Assembly (NCBI GenBank): GCA_905250125.1
Contig: CAJNOL010000895.1
Coordinates: forward strand, 32,052 to 96,051
Source of the DNA: Rotaria sordida
Lineage: Eukaryota; Rotifera; Eurotatoria; Philodinida; Philodinidae
Length of the DNA: 64,000 nt
Direction of reading: 5' to 3'
Position numbers and translations under genes: made by a program. The notes beneath the pieces are model-generated. The model saw only the letters and a program-made list of their open reading frames with translations, was not told the origin of the DNA and did no database searches. Positions 34,936 through 47,242 of this stretch are shown here, piece by piece (the stretch's first letter is position 1; each line of letters begins with the position of its first letter).

Positions 34936-35785
34936 CTACAATCGAACAGAACGAATAACACGTGATGAAAATCGTCCTCGATCAGTATCATTGAAAGGTG
35001 TTAATGTTGAATGAATCTGTGGTAATACAAGTGTGATAGGAAGTATATCCGATATAATTGTATGATGAAGAACAAGTGTACTTAAATTATCAAATGTTTT
35101 TGAAGAACCCTAAAATATAAAAAAATCAAAAAGAAAAATTTTATTAAATTTTTTTTTTTTCAAAATCAACCTTTAATCGATAACCATTATTATCAATTGT
35201 TCGTTCAATAAGATAATGTTCAATTGATGATAAATTTGTTTTTATTGATATAACAAATGGATATTCTAGATAAGTATAACTATGTCGAATAATAAATGAA
35301 CCAATTGGTTTAGTATTATCATTTAAATATTCTTCACATATATGTCGTGGTAAACCTTCTTGATACCAAGCAGCAGCTGTTAATAATTCTTGATCATTAT
35401 TAATATATATTTGTTCTGGTTCATCAACAGACATTGATATAATAGATTGAGAATCTGATTGAATTTGTTCATTAATTTTTAAACGTAATTTATCAATTTG
35501 TTCATCTAAATTCCATACACTTTCATAAATTTCTGTTTCATGTTGAGTATTTATATCTGTTTTAGATGATGATGATATTAATGATGCTAAACTTTTATGT
35601 TTAGATAATTTTTCTTTAAAATATTTTGCTAGACCATTACGACGATTTGATGATGAATGATCTGTTTGAGATAAACTTAAACGTGAACCATAACCGGATG
35701 ATGTCGATAATGATATAGATGATGATGATGTATTACAATCAAACCGAAATGAATCGGTTGTATGAAAACCGTCTATATGTTGCAT
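34936..35785 (-). CDS. SH2-domain adaptor protein
   Basis: Two exons (35171-35785 and 34936-35109), 262 residues. The first half is serine-rich and disordered, with a basic patch 'NRRNGLAKYFKEKLSKHKSL' (about 47-66) and a helical segment near 90-110. A complete SH2 domain occupies about 140-240: 'WYQEGLPRHICEEYL', 'PIGSFIIRHS' with the phosphotyrosine-binding arginine at 167, 'IEHYLIERT', and after the splice 'TFDNLSTLVLHHTIISDILP'. It should bind phosphotyrosine peptides and act as a scaffold downstream of tyrosine kinases. Within SH2 families it looks closest to the tensin/SHC style, but I would not name an orthologue. A 'ttctag' acceptor-like site lies 9 bp upstream of the ATG, so a 5' exon or spliced leader is possible. 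Confidence 0.85.
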
Positions 35786-37440
35786 ATACAATCTAGAATA
35801 TATATATATATTTATACATATTAAAAAGTAAACTAACCTTGTTCAAAATATATTCAATGTTTAGTATACTAATCAATAGATAAAAACTGATTAAAAAACA
35901 AAAAGCTGCCTCTTTTTATATGTTCGAGAGCATCTGTTTAATCAAAATAGTTTGTCACCAATGTATAAACCGCAAAGAAAAAAAGAGAATGATAATTCAA
36001 TTGAACTCCAACTGTTATTATCAGAAGAAGAGAATCGTTTCCATTCTCTTTCTCTCTCTTTCTCGATTTTTCTTTCCTATCATGAAAAGAAGAAAAGACA
36101 TCATTCTAATACATAGGCTCAAATAAGATAGAACAAAAAAAAAAAAGGTTCATCAAATGGTTCGATTGTCTTTTTCTATACACACGCATGCGTATATATA
36201 TATATACACATTGATTGATCGATCGATCGTGTCATGCTTGAAAGAATGTCTTTCATTCTTTTGCCCTTGATTTTCTTTTTTTCTCAGTAATGGTCGATTG
36301 ATATATGATAAGCAGATAGAACCTTGCATGTATACGAAAAAAAAAAGATCGATAGACATCTGTTCATTTTTCGAAAGCGTTTTAGCTAACAAAGAGAATT
36401 TAAAAAAAAGAAGAGATTCTCTTTGTACTATTGTTTTTATTCAAAAACTTAAGTCAATACAGGAAATATATAGACAGACGTGCCTAGAGCAATTATTGAT
36501 GTATTTTTCCACTTGTCTGATTCCATCTTATTTTCTTTTGGTCGTTTTAATGAGTTCTGTTCTAATGTTGACCGACATTGAGATAGAAAGAAAAATATAA
36601 AAAAAAAAACCTGTTCATGTCGACGGAACTGGGCGGACAGATTGTTATTTTGAAAAATCAAATGATGACAATTTGCGTGTATATATCGAATCGATTGAAG
36701 ATGAAGAGCGGAAGCCATGACACATGCACATCATTAGATGAGTCAAATGATGGCTATCAAACATCCGTTTATTTGTTAGTTATATTGTGTGATTCATCAT
36801 TTTTTTTTAATGTATCGACAGGAAATCAATTGTGATCAAGTTTGAACTAAACATTTCATTTGATATTTTTTTTTTGACTAAATTTTATTTAACTTTGTAA
36901 TAAAAGTTTCTTTCTTTTTTTTGAGCAAATCTTAATTTGTGTATTGCTCTGCTTTCAAATTCGAATTGAAATAGATGAAGTGATACTTTTTCATGAAGTT
37001 TGAATAAAATTTTCTTATCAATACCGAACTTTTTAAATAACAATGATAACAGCAAGTGTGTCGATAATTTTTACACAAAATATTTCTTCATTTTTCGTAC
37101 AATTAAATTTTTATGAGGTTCATAGATCGAAAGCTATGATCAAATCTTTAGAAAGCCTGAAAAAAAAATTTTGGACAGAGTTGATTTTACTAACTGATCC
37201 TGGGACGGAGAGTACAACTGTTCACTTTCTTTTTCTTGACTGCATCCTGTTTTGAATTTTTTGGATCAACATCTGAATAATAGACTTCTTTCTTAGTCAA
37301 GTGTTAAACACTTTCTGTTGACCCTCTTAATCGGTAGAAAAATGAAGGCACTTTTTATCTGAAAGCTTTTGACGTGCCTGTTAAAAATGAACTTTTGAAA
37401 ACCTTCATTAAGATATTTATTTAAAATTGAAGATCATAGC
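35786..37440. other. Intergenic, no supported gene
   Basis: TA-rich tracts and purine runs. The minus frame at 36607-36718 ('MASALHLQSIRYIHANC' to a GT site) has an ATG and a donor and could be a first exon, but no partner in the right phase was found. Confidence 0.35.
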
Positions 37441-37655
37441 GAGAGGTGTCCAAGGACTGAGAAATAGGAATTACTTCTCAATTCTTCCACAGTTCCATGA
37501 CTGTTGAAATAAAAAAAATAAACAATACCCACGATAATGAAACTGTAAGGAAAATAATAGTCAGTTCTTGTTTATTCGAGGATTTATCATAGCTCCATTG
37601 AGAGTTCCTTCACAACTTAGGAATTTCTATTTCTCAGTTCTTGGACATTGGTGAT
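37441..37655. mobile_element. Short foldback element
   Basis: 'gtgtccaaggactgagaaat' near 37447 pairs with 'atttctcagttcttggacat' near 37628; the intervening arms continue imperfectly. About 215 bp, no ORF. Confidence 0.6.
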
Positions 37656-38564
37656 AATGATAAGAATTGTTTATTTGTTTATCCTCTCAAATTTATGTAG
37701 TTGTCCTATACATGCATACAAGTAGTCGAACTAATGAGAACCATTTTCGTATTTCTCAAGTTCCATGATATGAAAAAAAGATAGAAGCATTTCTTTGTCG
37801 TCAACGATCAACCCGTAATTCTCCATAGTATTTTCTATATGAATCCATAATCTAGATCGTTGTGTACAACTTTTGGAAGCTTTCTTTTCAAATGAATCCA
37901 TGTTTCGAGTCGCACGGAATGAACTACTTGTTGTGTCAGATGTTAGCGGCTGTTTATTTCTTCGTTCAAACAATACACATTAATCGGAAAAAAAGGTGAA
38001 GGACAAACTTTTTACAAGAATTATAGAATATAGTAGATATTTTTTTTCTCAAAAAAAAAATGACATCATTACTTTTATAATTTGTATTGACAATTTCCAT
38101 AGAGCAATATCTTGATAACCTGCTGCTGATCCGATGAAGAAATACTCATCGTATTCATTTATGAAAGATAAAATATTTTTATTCTTTTTTGTAGTTGCAC
38201 AAATTATAAAATACAAATTACAATAAATAGATATTCAGATACTTTTTTTTTGACTATCTGTATGTGCCTATCTAATAAACAATATATAAATATCACGAAA
38301 ATATTTTCTCTGATTCCTTTGTTTCATTAGCAGTTATGAACAGTTTTTTTTTTCATCAATTCGTCTACGTGTAATAAGAAGCATTTTTTATTATTTGTCT
38401 GAGTGGTAGTATTTAGAACAACAAGTTTTATTTATGTGAACAAGTTTCATAGTCAGTCTGTTTTTTTATGTCGATCAATTATAATTTGTTCTGGCTACTA
38501 TGGTAAAAGAAAGAATATATCAAGCAACAAAATTATTTAAATAAAAAATTTCAGTAACATATAT
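37656..38564. other. Intergenic with a small uncertain frame
   Basis: A minus-strand open stretch at 37731-37973 reads plausibly ('RLWIHIENTMENYGLIVDDK') but lacks an upstream ATG. It may be an isolated exon or chance. Confidence 0.25.
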
Positions 38565-39044
38565 ACAGGAAGTCTCAAAAGCCCTTGAGGAAATTTTACG
38601 TAAATATCTTTTATACAATTCGAGCGATTTAATTGCTTTTTTGACAATATGATATTATATTCTTTAAAGTTTTATTTCATATAATTTAGTTTACAGTAAA
38701 TGTTCAAGACGATTTTATCATCAATTGAAATATATTAAACCAATTTTTTCAAAGTCTATAAAAACAAAGTACTGCAGAAAGGTGATTTTTCAATAAACTT
38801 ATTCTCGTTATCGATTTTTATTTTGAATTCAACCAAATCTCTATATATGTCTCATACACTTTATATTTATCAATAAATCATTTAAATGAAAAGAAATTTC
38901 ATCTGACGAAAATAACCAATTCGTCTGATTGTTGATATTTTTTAACATTGATTTCATTAGAAGATATTCAGTTATAATTCGGCCTACTATTGTTCGTAGA
39001 ATGAAGCAAACAGTTACAGCGATCCGAACACTCGATATTAGCAC
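38565..39044 (-). mobile_element. Mariner-like remnant
   Basis: The sequence at 38565, 'acaggaagtctcaaaagccc', resembles the outer end of mariner TIRs. Upstream on the minus strand a frame at 38841-39044 reads 'MKSMLKNINNQTNWLFSSDE', similar to the 'W-F-S-D-E' segment holding the first catalytic aspartate of mariner/Tc1 transposases. Stops and deletions remove most of the protein. The other end is not visible. A similar solo end, 'cagggtggcccaaaagtc', lies at 49391. Confidence 0.4.
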
Positions 39045-39986
39045 ATTTTCACAAGCATCATGAATTTCAGCGACTTTTTCTGTAATTTTGAAAGGTCTCT
39101 CAGATTATTATCTATTTACTACTATACTGATTTCACAAAAAAAACATCTCTAATACAGTCTATGACTGATTTATGTATGCCGAATTTCACTTGCATTTTT
39201 TCTTCGACTATGATAGAAGACTTAAATTTGGCCATTAATAAAACAATTTCTATCCTAATGTTTATAAACAACACAGATATTTGCCTAAAATTATATCGAA
39301 CAAATATTCAAAGAATATACTATGAAATATTAAAGAGATATTTACATAAACTTTCTCCGTTAACTTTTAAGACATCCTGTAAGTAAAATATCTTCTATTT
39401 TTATTAAGTCTTAATTTGAGGTCAAATTATTTCCTTCAGGATAATGTATTTAGAACTAATAGAATATAATTACTAAGTGATAACAAGAAAATATTTTGTT
39501 GTAAAAAACTTAAATAACTCTTTTGAGACAAATCGATAAAATTATTATGTCATTCAAATGTAAAGTATAGCATTGACTATAACATTGAAGAAGTATTATT
39601 GCGTTACTTTTGACAAACATTATAAAACATATTTATTCACATGCTACGCTCTTTAGAATTCTTATTCTTTTTCTTTTTTGTCTAAATTGCTTTCAAATGT
39701 GACGACGTTATTCTATTTTATGGAAGAAAAAAAAGCTCTTTTTCTGATCTTCTCTTCTATTTCTAGGCGTTTTACACGACCTCACAATGGGTTTAATATT
39801 TTTTTTTTTAGAGGAACACTGTTGTTGTCAACACGGTGCTGCCGAATGTATGCATAGCGAACAACTTTTTTTTTTCTTTCTTGTCAAGAAGAAGTATATA
39901 AAGTCTGACTAGTCGATTCCGTTCCTTCTATTTTTTTTTTAATATAAAATATATCGGCTTGGTTTTTAGTTACAAGAAACATAAGA
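39045..39986. other. Upstream region of the calmodulin-like gene
   Basis: AT-rich. An open stretch at 39060-39386 (+) is hydrophobic and unrecognised. A 'ttttagttacaag' acceptor-like stretch lies about 10 bp before the calmodulin ATG. Confidence 0.35.
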
Positions 39987-40551
39987 ATGGCAAATACGTT
40001 AACGAGTGCTCAATGTCAAGAATTAAAAGATGCTTTTGATGTATTTGATACAGGTATAAAATATTATTATAAATAATAGTTATTTATTCTTTTTTTTTGA
40101 ATAGATGGTTCAGGCAAAATATCACATCGAGAATTAGGTAATATATTCAAAGCATTAAATATTAGAACCAATGATAATCAATTAAAACAATTCGTCAATG
40201 AAATGGATACTAATGGAAGTGGTATGTATAAAACCAAAAAAAAAAAGTATGTTTTTTTTTGAATCGTAAGAAAAGATTTATTTTCATACAGGTCAAATTG
40301 AATTTGATGAATTTTGTCGAGTAATGGCTACAACATTTTTTAAAAAATATTCTCAAGATGAATTACGTGCTGCGTTTCGTCAATTTGATCAAGATGGTTC
40401 AGGTTATATACAAGCGCAAGAATTGGAACATATTATGCAAAAAATTGGTCGACGTTTTAATAAAGATGAAATTGATGCAATGGTTAAATCATTAGATCAA
40501 AGTGGTGATGGAAAAATAGGATTTGATGAATTTGTTCAATTATTTAAATAA
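39987..40551 (+). CDS. Calmodulin-like protein with four EF-hands
   Basis: Three exons (39987-40053, 40105-40221, 40292-40551), 147 residues, almost exactly calmodulin length. All four loops look calcium-competent: '[12 protein letters not shown]' at 21-32, 'DTNGSGQIEFDE' (second), '[12 protein letters not shown]' (third) and '[12 protein letters not shown]' (fourth), each with acidic positions 1 and 12. The helix linking the two lobes, '[18 protein letters not shown]', differs from canonical calmodulin, and the methionine content is low, so this is a diverged calmodulin/troponin C-like sensor rather than calmodulin itself. Introns fall inside codons for loop residues, both in phase 1. Role: calcium-dependent regulation of an unknown target. 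A polyadenylation-type 'aataaa' lies about 30 bp after the stop. Confidence 0.93.
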
Positions 40552-41688
40552 GATTTTATAATATCTTTTTTTTATCATAAAATAAATGAACAATTATATT
40601 TCACCAAGAATTGATGAAGAGAATAATGAGTGTTAAATCATTGATTGTTAATAATCATAAAATTGTAGTTTATATGCTTTTTTTGTCTATGGAAAAATAA
40701 ATTGATTTATCAATGAATTTCATCTAAATAATGAAAGATGTTGTGAAAAATAAAATCTATGTTTATTTCGAAGAGTATACACAAAACTTGTTTTAACAAA
40801 TAAAGCCGATATTGTATTCAAAATAGGTGGAATATAACTTGTATCAAAATATGCTCGTATAAGAACGAATATTGCATATGATGTCCAAGCATCTTTACTA
40901 AAATGTGATCTCAAAGGATATGGATATGTGGATCGGGCTGTAGGCTTGAAGGTAACGCTGAGAATCTTCTAGAATCTTTTTTTGGTTCCGTTCCAATCAA
41001 AAAATGATAGAGATCTAGTAGGATGTGGTTGTTGGTGAGGATCTAAGAAGAGAAGATACGCACACCCACATCCACACCCAAAACTTCATTTAGCACGGTA
41101 GTGTCATGCGCGGAAATGTTGTGTTACATTTCAGCTTCCTTATTTTTCTGGAAAGAAAACAAAATATAAGAAAATGGATTAAATCGAGAATTCAAACTAA
41201 GACAAAATAAAAATGAAATTAACTGAATGCATCAATTAGAAAAATTAAAATAATCATTTGTTTGTCTCTTTGAATTACAGAATACGAGAAATAAATATCT
41301 ATGAAATCCAATCAGTAAATGCTTCTAAATAGTGGTATATGAAGAGTATTTAATCAATGTTTAAAAAGGTAAATTCGATAGCACATTTGACAAATGTCAT
41401 ATAAAATGATTGAGTTTCGTCATTGAAGATTTTCTTTATTGTACAGGTGTTTATTGCAAAAGCATTTTGAATTAGATACTTAAAAGAACATTTGATAAAA
41501 ATGTTCAATCATTTTGAGAACAATTCTAACAAATAATTACAAAAAAAAGATTAATTTATTATTCATTAATTAAACTCATTTGTATGAATATGATACAAAC
41601 ACAAAAAATAATAGATTATCATTTAATATCCTTCGATAAAATAAGAAATTCTATTTTTATTTGTTTTATTTTTATATACAATAAAATT
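40552..41688. other. Intergenic with one C-rich tract
   Basis: The C-rich stretch 'cacacccacatccacaccca' at about 41062-41083 is preceded by GT-rich 'tgtggttgttggtgag' (about 41023), forming another weak telomere-like hairpin. No gene. Confidence 0.45.
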
Positions 41689-42704
41689 TTAAAGGTTTAC
41701 AATATAGACTCTCAGACTGTCAGTACTATTTCGATGAAGGCATTCATCTAATAATTGTAATGCAATATTTTCTAATATTGTTGTTGCTATATGACTACTT
41801 CTTCATTTATCATAACATTCCAAATACCATCATATGTAAAAAAAAACAAATGCTCCTAATGAATTTCTTGGATATTTAACAATATCTGCCGTAGGTGGTA
41901 TTATATGTTTATCCATTTCAAAATCTCCTAACACATGTGTCATAGCTAATTGATTTTCTACACGTAAAACATCATCAGCACATGTTTCTGATATTTTTCC
42001 TACAGCTTCATGAATACGTTCTTGTTCAGCAGAGTCATTGAGTTTATGATCTAAATATATTCAATAAAAGAAACTAAGAAAAAGAAAAAGGATTACCTTC
42101 AGTATATGCCAAAATAAGTTCACCATTTGAAAAAATAATAGTACGTGAATCATCAATATTAATTAAATAAATTTGTTCTGGATCAATAAGATTTGTTATC
42201 TAAACATACATCTAAATTAATTTGATTTGCGTATGGTTTATACTAAATAAAGCAGAGTCTAGAAATTTAAATAAAGTTATATCATAATTTATTACCTTTG
42301 CAGTGTCATATAAATCCTAGAGAAGTGGTAACATAAGATCATAAACTTTTGCAGATAAAATTTTTTGTTTATCTATAAAATCTTCAACAATATTTCATAG
42401 TGGCATCAAATGATCTAATTTTAATTGTGCACCATAATTCGGTAATAATATCACAGTTCTCTTTGAATTCAGTTAAAACTAGATCAAGAAAAATTTTTTT
42501 TTTATTCTATCTGTTAAATCTAGATAGAGACGAACCTGTTTTAATTGTATTTCTTAAAATTTCAGGTTCTAACGAATGAAGAAAATATTTAACTAAAAAT
42601 CTTGTTAATTGTTCATGATCAATAGGAACACCTGGTATTGTTTCATTAGTAGTTACCGGTTGAGTATCATCATGAGTCGAAAGACGTTTAATATAAGCTC
42701 TTTC
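41689..42704 (-). pseudogene. PP2C-type Ser/Thr phosphatase pseudogene
   Basis: Decayed reading frames on the minus strand keep PP2C motifs in order: 'IYLINIDDSRTIIFSNGELI' (the GDSR region), 'AYTEDHKLNDSAEQERI', 'LAMTHVLGDFEMDKHIIP', 'DGIWNVM' (the DG-W-D-V region), and after a frameshift 'LLDECLHRNSTDSLRVYIV' (the C-terminal NS-DN-V signature). Upstream pieces ('LTRFLVKYFLHSLEPEI', 'NIVEDFIDKQKILSAKVYDL') belong to the same or an adjacent gene. Several stops and frame changes exclude an intact product, and the GDSR glycine and the DG-W-D aspartate are lost. The last stop is at 41689. A foldback element sits directly upstream (42741-43289). Confidence 0.7.
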
Positions 42705-42740
42705 TATAATAAATTTTTAAGAAAAATATTTATATAAAAG

Positions 42741-43289
42741 GACCTTATCAAAAATCATTAAGCTTTTCTCCACTCTGAGAACAATATGAATGGTCCTTGT
42801 AGAATTCCAGGTGTCGAAAAAATCGTATTGTCGTATTTTGATCTGAAACTTCGCGCATATAAAGATTTTAACTAGACTAACTTCCATAGAAAAATTCAAA
42901 AGTTTTGAACACAGTCTCTTCGGGATATGAAGCTTTCAAGATAATTATAAGTTCTTGTCCATAGGTACTCATATAGCATACATTTTTTGAAAGTTTCATA
43001 TCTCAAAGAGACTATGTCCAAAACTTTTGAATTCTTTTTATGGAAGTTAGTCTAATCGAGATCTTTATATGCGCGAACTTTTAGATCAAAATTCGAAAAT
43101 ACGATTTTTCCGACACCTGGAAACCTAGAAGGATCTCTAAAAAATAGACATAGCATTTCTTAAGTTTTTGTCCACAAAAGGAATGAGATCTTAATAAACT
43201 AATTTCAAGGCAGTTTTATACTGTTAAGATTCGTTTCATTTTATAATGTTTCCAAAGTGGAGAAAAACTTGATCATTTTTGATCAGGTC
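42741..43289. mobile_element. Long foldback element (about 550 bp)
   Basis: Ends 'gaccttatcaaaaatcatta' (42741) and the complement of 'tgatcatttttgatcaggtc' (to 43289) pair. Strong inner pairing is visible between 42808-42960 and 42985-43125, for example 'ttccaggtgtcgaaaaaatc' with its inverse and 'caaaagttttgaacacagtc' with its inverse. No ORF; target duplication not clear. The inner 'attttgatctgaaacttcgc' phrase recurs in related form near 26140 and 50625. Confidence 0.75.
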
Positions 43290-43480
43290 TGTTTACTTGA
43301 AATTGTTTTTCATTCATATTTTTGTTCTCATTATTTGTAACATCATTGACATATACTCAATAATCTTTTTTTATAAATAATTAAAACTGAAGTCATATTT
43401 TCAATTGAAACAAATATTACCTCTTCAGTTATACTAGAGTTTGTTTTTTTTAATAATTTAAAACATGATAATGTATTTCC

Positions 43481-43746
43481 TGTGGGTGTGGGTGGGTGTG
43501 GATGTGGGTGGGTGTGGATGTGGGTGGGTGTGGATGTGGGTGTAGGTGTGAGTGCGAGGGTGTTGGGCGATGTAGGCATACAACGGCCAGTACCCACGCA
43601 CTCACGCTTACACTCACACCAACCCACACTCATACCCACACCCCACACACACCCACACCCACATCCACACCCACACACCCACACCTCACACCCACACCCA
43701 CACCCCACACCCCACACCCACCCACACCCACACCCCACACCCACCC
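43481..43746. repeat. Large inverted telomere-like (TGTGGG)n tract
   Basis: A G-rich arm of repeated 'gtgggtgtggatgtgg' (43481-43560) is followed by a spacer and a longer C-rich arm of 'cacacccacaccc' repeats (43610-43746). Together they make a perfect-looking hairpin substrate of about 265 bp. The unit is the TGTGGG type reported for bdelloid telomeres. Proline/glycine-like ORFs here are artefacts. Confidence 0.85.
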
Positions 43747-45720
43747 ATTGTCGTGATTCATTTTTATCAAAGGTGATGTTTCTGAGACCTCTCTCCCTGA
43801 AAATGTTCGAGATTTTTTAGAAATGATTATTTTCATTATTTGGCATTGAAAAATAGTCATGGAAAAAAAGTGAAAGATAACGCATTCATGAAAAGATAGA
43901 AATTGGCCTTTTGCTTGAAGATCCCGTTCCATAATTTAGGGAGCGCGTTCATAAACGAAAGAAAATGTTCTAAGTGTAAAGGAATGTATTCACTGCGTTC
44001 CACACTATTACCGAATGCTTTCTTCTCTGTTCAAAAACTGTTCTTCATCGAGACAGAAAATATTCTGAACTGTTCTATGAATCAACAGAATACATCTCTG
44101 TACGCTCTTTTTTTGAAAGATTAGAATAGAATTCCATCAAAATAAGATCGCACTCTTCGATGTTCTTTAAAGAAACACGCAAAAATGGATTCTTTAAACT
44201 GATAAACGTATTCCACACAATCCTAATATCACTCTTGGAAAGAAATAACGTATTCTTCGACGTTCTCTAAATTGTTGAACGCTTTAATCTGGATTCAGTG
44301 TCAATTTTGATTCCAAACTAACAAAACTGCGGTACAAGTCATTGAAAGTGGTGCCAATATGGGCACAACCTCCGATGAGTTGTATTTCCTGCCCTGCTGG
44401 CAATCCTAATTTCTAAAAAAATATTTCCAATAATAGTTTGAGCTCGAAAAATCGTTTCACACAGTTGAATACAGCACATTAAGTTGTAATTGAACAAATC
44501 TCTGAACGAGTCGCATATCAACTTCATTTACTTCTTTTCGAGGCTTCCTGTGCGTAATGTGAATCCAGATAATAATGGTTGAAGATGCATCCTATAGAAA
44601 TGAATGTCCTTTTTTCAAAAAAAGCTTCAGAAACCATGAACTGCTTTTTTTGCCGTTATAGGTTGGAACGATAGAAAATAAGTTTCATAAAAGTGACTGC
44701 GTTTTTTTCTTAGAAAAATATATGAATTTTCACTGAACGTGTTCTTTGTCGTTTTCTCGAGTGGTTATACTTCACTTGATTCTCTACATTCTGAGAGTTT
44801 GAGTTAATTCATTTGAGAAATCAAATGTTCTCAAACTAACAGTCAACTGAAATAAATAACTAAGTTTCTTGTGGAATGATACTATTAACTTCCATTTATC
44901 ACTCATCAATTAATACTTATTCTGAAGGTAGTTAGATAAATAAAATTTAGAATCAGGAATTCTTTTTTTCAATGTGCTATGAGAAACAATATTTAGTATG
45001 CTTGATTTATTCGGAAACTTTTCTGTGCAATGCAATAACATCTGCTTGGTATTGTTTATTTGCATCAAATCTATTACTAGTTTCGATCCGCTATCATCGT
45101 CTTGTTAGTATTATCCGTCAGAGCTTTCCATAGTTTCCATGACAGTGATACGAGTTGAAAAATTTCGTAGTGAGATTCTTATATTCTGATCACATGATCA
45201 GCCGATTGGACTATACCGAAAGAAAAAAAAAATACTTCAGTAAGTTGAAAATTTTATTGCATTTGAATATACTAATCGAAAAAAAATTTATACAAAGACG
45301 ATCGATATGTTCATTTCTGCTATCAATTCTACTTCTATTGTTTTTTCATTAGATTTTCTGATAGAAATGACACATATTTTAAAAACAGATCAGATACATA
45401 TTTGGACAAAAGAGAATTCGCGAAGATGTAACATAGCAAGTATGCATGAAGGTCAGCCTTTTCCTTCACATAATCATGGGATATATTAAAAAGAAAAACA
45501 CCTTGAATTGTATCCGGACAATAATAACCACACATGTCTCTATTTATAGATTGTTACATATTGCTGTTTTGCAGCTTCTTATGTTCAACAAAAGGGATCT
45601 TTTGATGTCTGGTTCCATCTCATAAATACATAAGAAAGATTAGTTCTATCTCTTATATTATGCAACAGTTTCTGTAGTTTCTATTTAATTATCGAAACGA
45701 TTAACTTATGAGGAAGAAAA
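43747..45720. other. Gene-free region
   Basis: Weakly repetitive around 43900-44300 with recurrent 'cgttctc' and 'gttctt' and 'attcca' phrases. No convincing gene. Confidence 0.45.
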
Positions 45721-47100
45721 ATGTTTTATTGTCGTCATAATTTACCTCTAGATCTTTATCACCCTTTTCATAATGTAGTTCAAGTCGATTTGGATATAAT
45801 TTTGTATAACGTATTTACTATGAAAATCCAAATGTTCCTGTATTCTTTTTCAATTGTCCTTGTAAAATCAAATCAGATGTTTTTTCATCATCATAAATAG
45901 TACACTCTAAAAAAAATCGGTTTTTTACCGAACCCCCAAAAAAGGTTCCGGAGATGTCTAAAAGCGTCCAAAGATGTCCAAAGTCTCAAAAAAAGGATAA
46001 AAAAATCTACGAAACCTTTAAAGGCTCTTACCGTGTACCCAGGATAAGAACCTTTTTGCTGCGAAACCTTTTTTTAAGTTCCGTACAGCAGAAAAAGGTT
46101 TAGTAGGAAAATACGAAACCTTTAGAGTTTCGTATTAAACTCTACGAAATCATGAAGGTTTACTATGAAACTATTAGGGTTTAGTACGAAACTATTAGGG
46201 TTTAATATGAAACTCTAAAGGTTTCGTATTTTCCTACGAAACCCTTTTCTGCTGTACGGAACTTAAAAAAAGGTTTCGCAGCAAAAAGGTTCTTATCCTG
46301 GGTACACGATAAGAGCCTTTAGAGGTTTCGTAGATTTTTTTATCCTTTTTTTGAGACTTTGGACATCTTTGGACGCTTTTAGACATCTCCGGAACCTTTT
46401 TTGGGGGTTCGGTAAAAAACCGATTTTTTTTAGAGTGTATTTTGTTTGAATTTGGCTCATCATTTTTGTTCAATTTTATCTGTTTCTTGATTAACTGTAT
46501 CAAATACTGTTTCTAAAACAAACGATATATTTTCATACGATTCAAAATAAACAAATATCTCATTGATTTCTACCAGTTATTTCTTGTTACCATCGTTCAG
46601 AAATAACAATTGGAAAATTTTTATACAATTCTTGATCAGCTTTTGTTAGCTAATTAAATAAAAATAAATTTTGTTTTTGTTTCGTTCGAATATTTATATT
46701 TATTTGAATATCTTTTGTACCATCTTCATTAAAATTTCCAATATCAAAAGCATCAGTTGCATTCACTTCATCACGTAATGGAATTAATGGTGGAGTTAAT
46801 TTCAATAAATAGACTTGTTTTCATTCGACGTTTTAAAACTATATATTTTGTTTTATATTATCGAAATGGACTATATCATTTTAATAATTTATATAACATA
46901 CACCCGAACGTAAACAAATACAAAATTAATATCTTATCATTGATTTCGATTGATGAAGAATTGGTTTTATTCATATTATCTTTTTATTTCTTTCACTTCT
47001 ATTACAAATTTTGTTTCATTGATAATTGGTCGCTTCATCTTTTTGATTGATATCTTCACCATATAATTGGTTGAAATTCAACATTTGCTACTAACAGTTC
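45721..47100 (-). pseudogene. PH-domain-like protein remnants
   Basis: Two groups of decayed coding on the minus strand. At 45721-45900: 'DLILQGQLKKNTGTFGFS', two stops, then 'YTKLYPNRLELHYEKGDKDL' in the same frame, which reads like the start of a PH domain (basic, then a tryptophan-less 'LYPNRLELHY' strand). At about 46565-46800: '[20 protein letters not shown]', '[11 protein letters not shown]' and 'NLFLFN', a stop, then 'ADQELYKNFPIVISERW'. The two lie either side of the TA-flanked foldback element (45903-46437), which probably split them. The family is inferred only. Confidence 0.4.
45901..46439. mobile_element. Near-perfect palindromic element with TA target duplication
   Basis: Terminal inverted repeats CACTCTAAAAAAAATCGG (45903-45920 and 46420-46437) are identical, flanked by TA on both sides (45901-45902, 46438-46439). 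The arms stay almost perfectly complementary for well over 200 bp, including 'accgaacccccaaaaaaggt' and 'tacccaggataagaacc'. The centre is built of short 'gaaactattagggttta' repeats. The 535-bp element has no ORF. TA duplication indicates mobilisation by a Tc1/mariner-superfamily transposase. Confidence 0.9.
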
Positions 47101-47242
47101 GTAGACAAACATGTTTCGAAGTGTTGATGTTATCTTCTGAGAATAATGAAAATCTAAAACAGATAGATGTTACAAAACTTTAGAGTAACTTTTTATTTCA
47201 TTTTTCTTCTGAGTTTCATAAAAACATGAGGATCATGATGAT

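Noticed and set aside
43343..43932. Gly/Cys/Val-rich and His/Thr/Pro-rich ORFs
   Set aside because: They translate the TGTGGG-type inverted tract; composition is purely repeat-driven.
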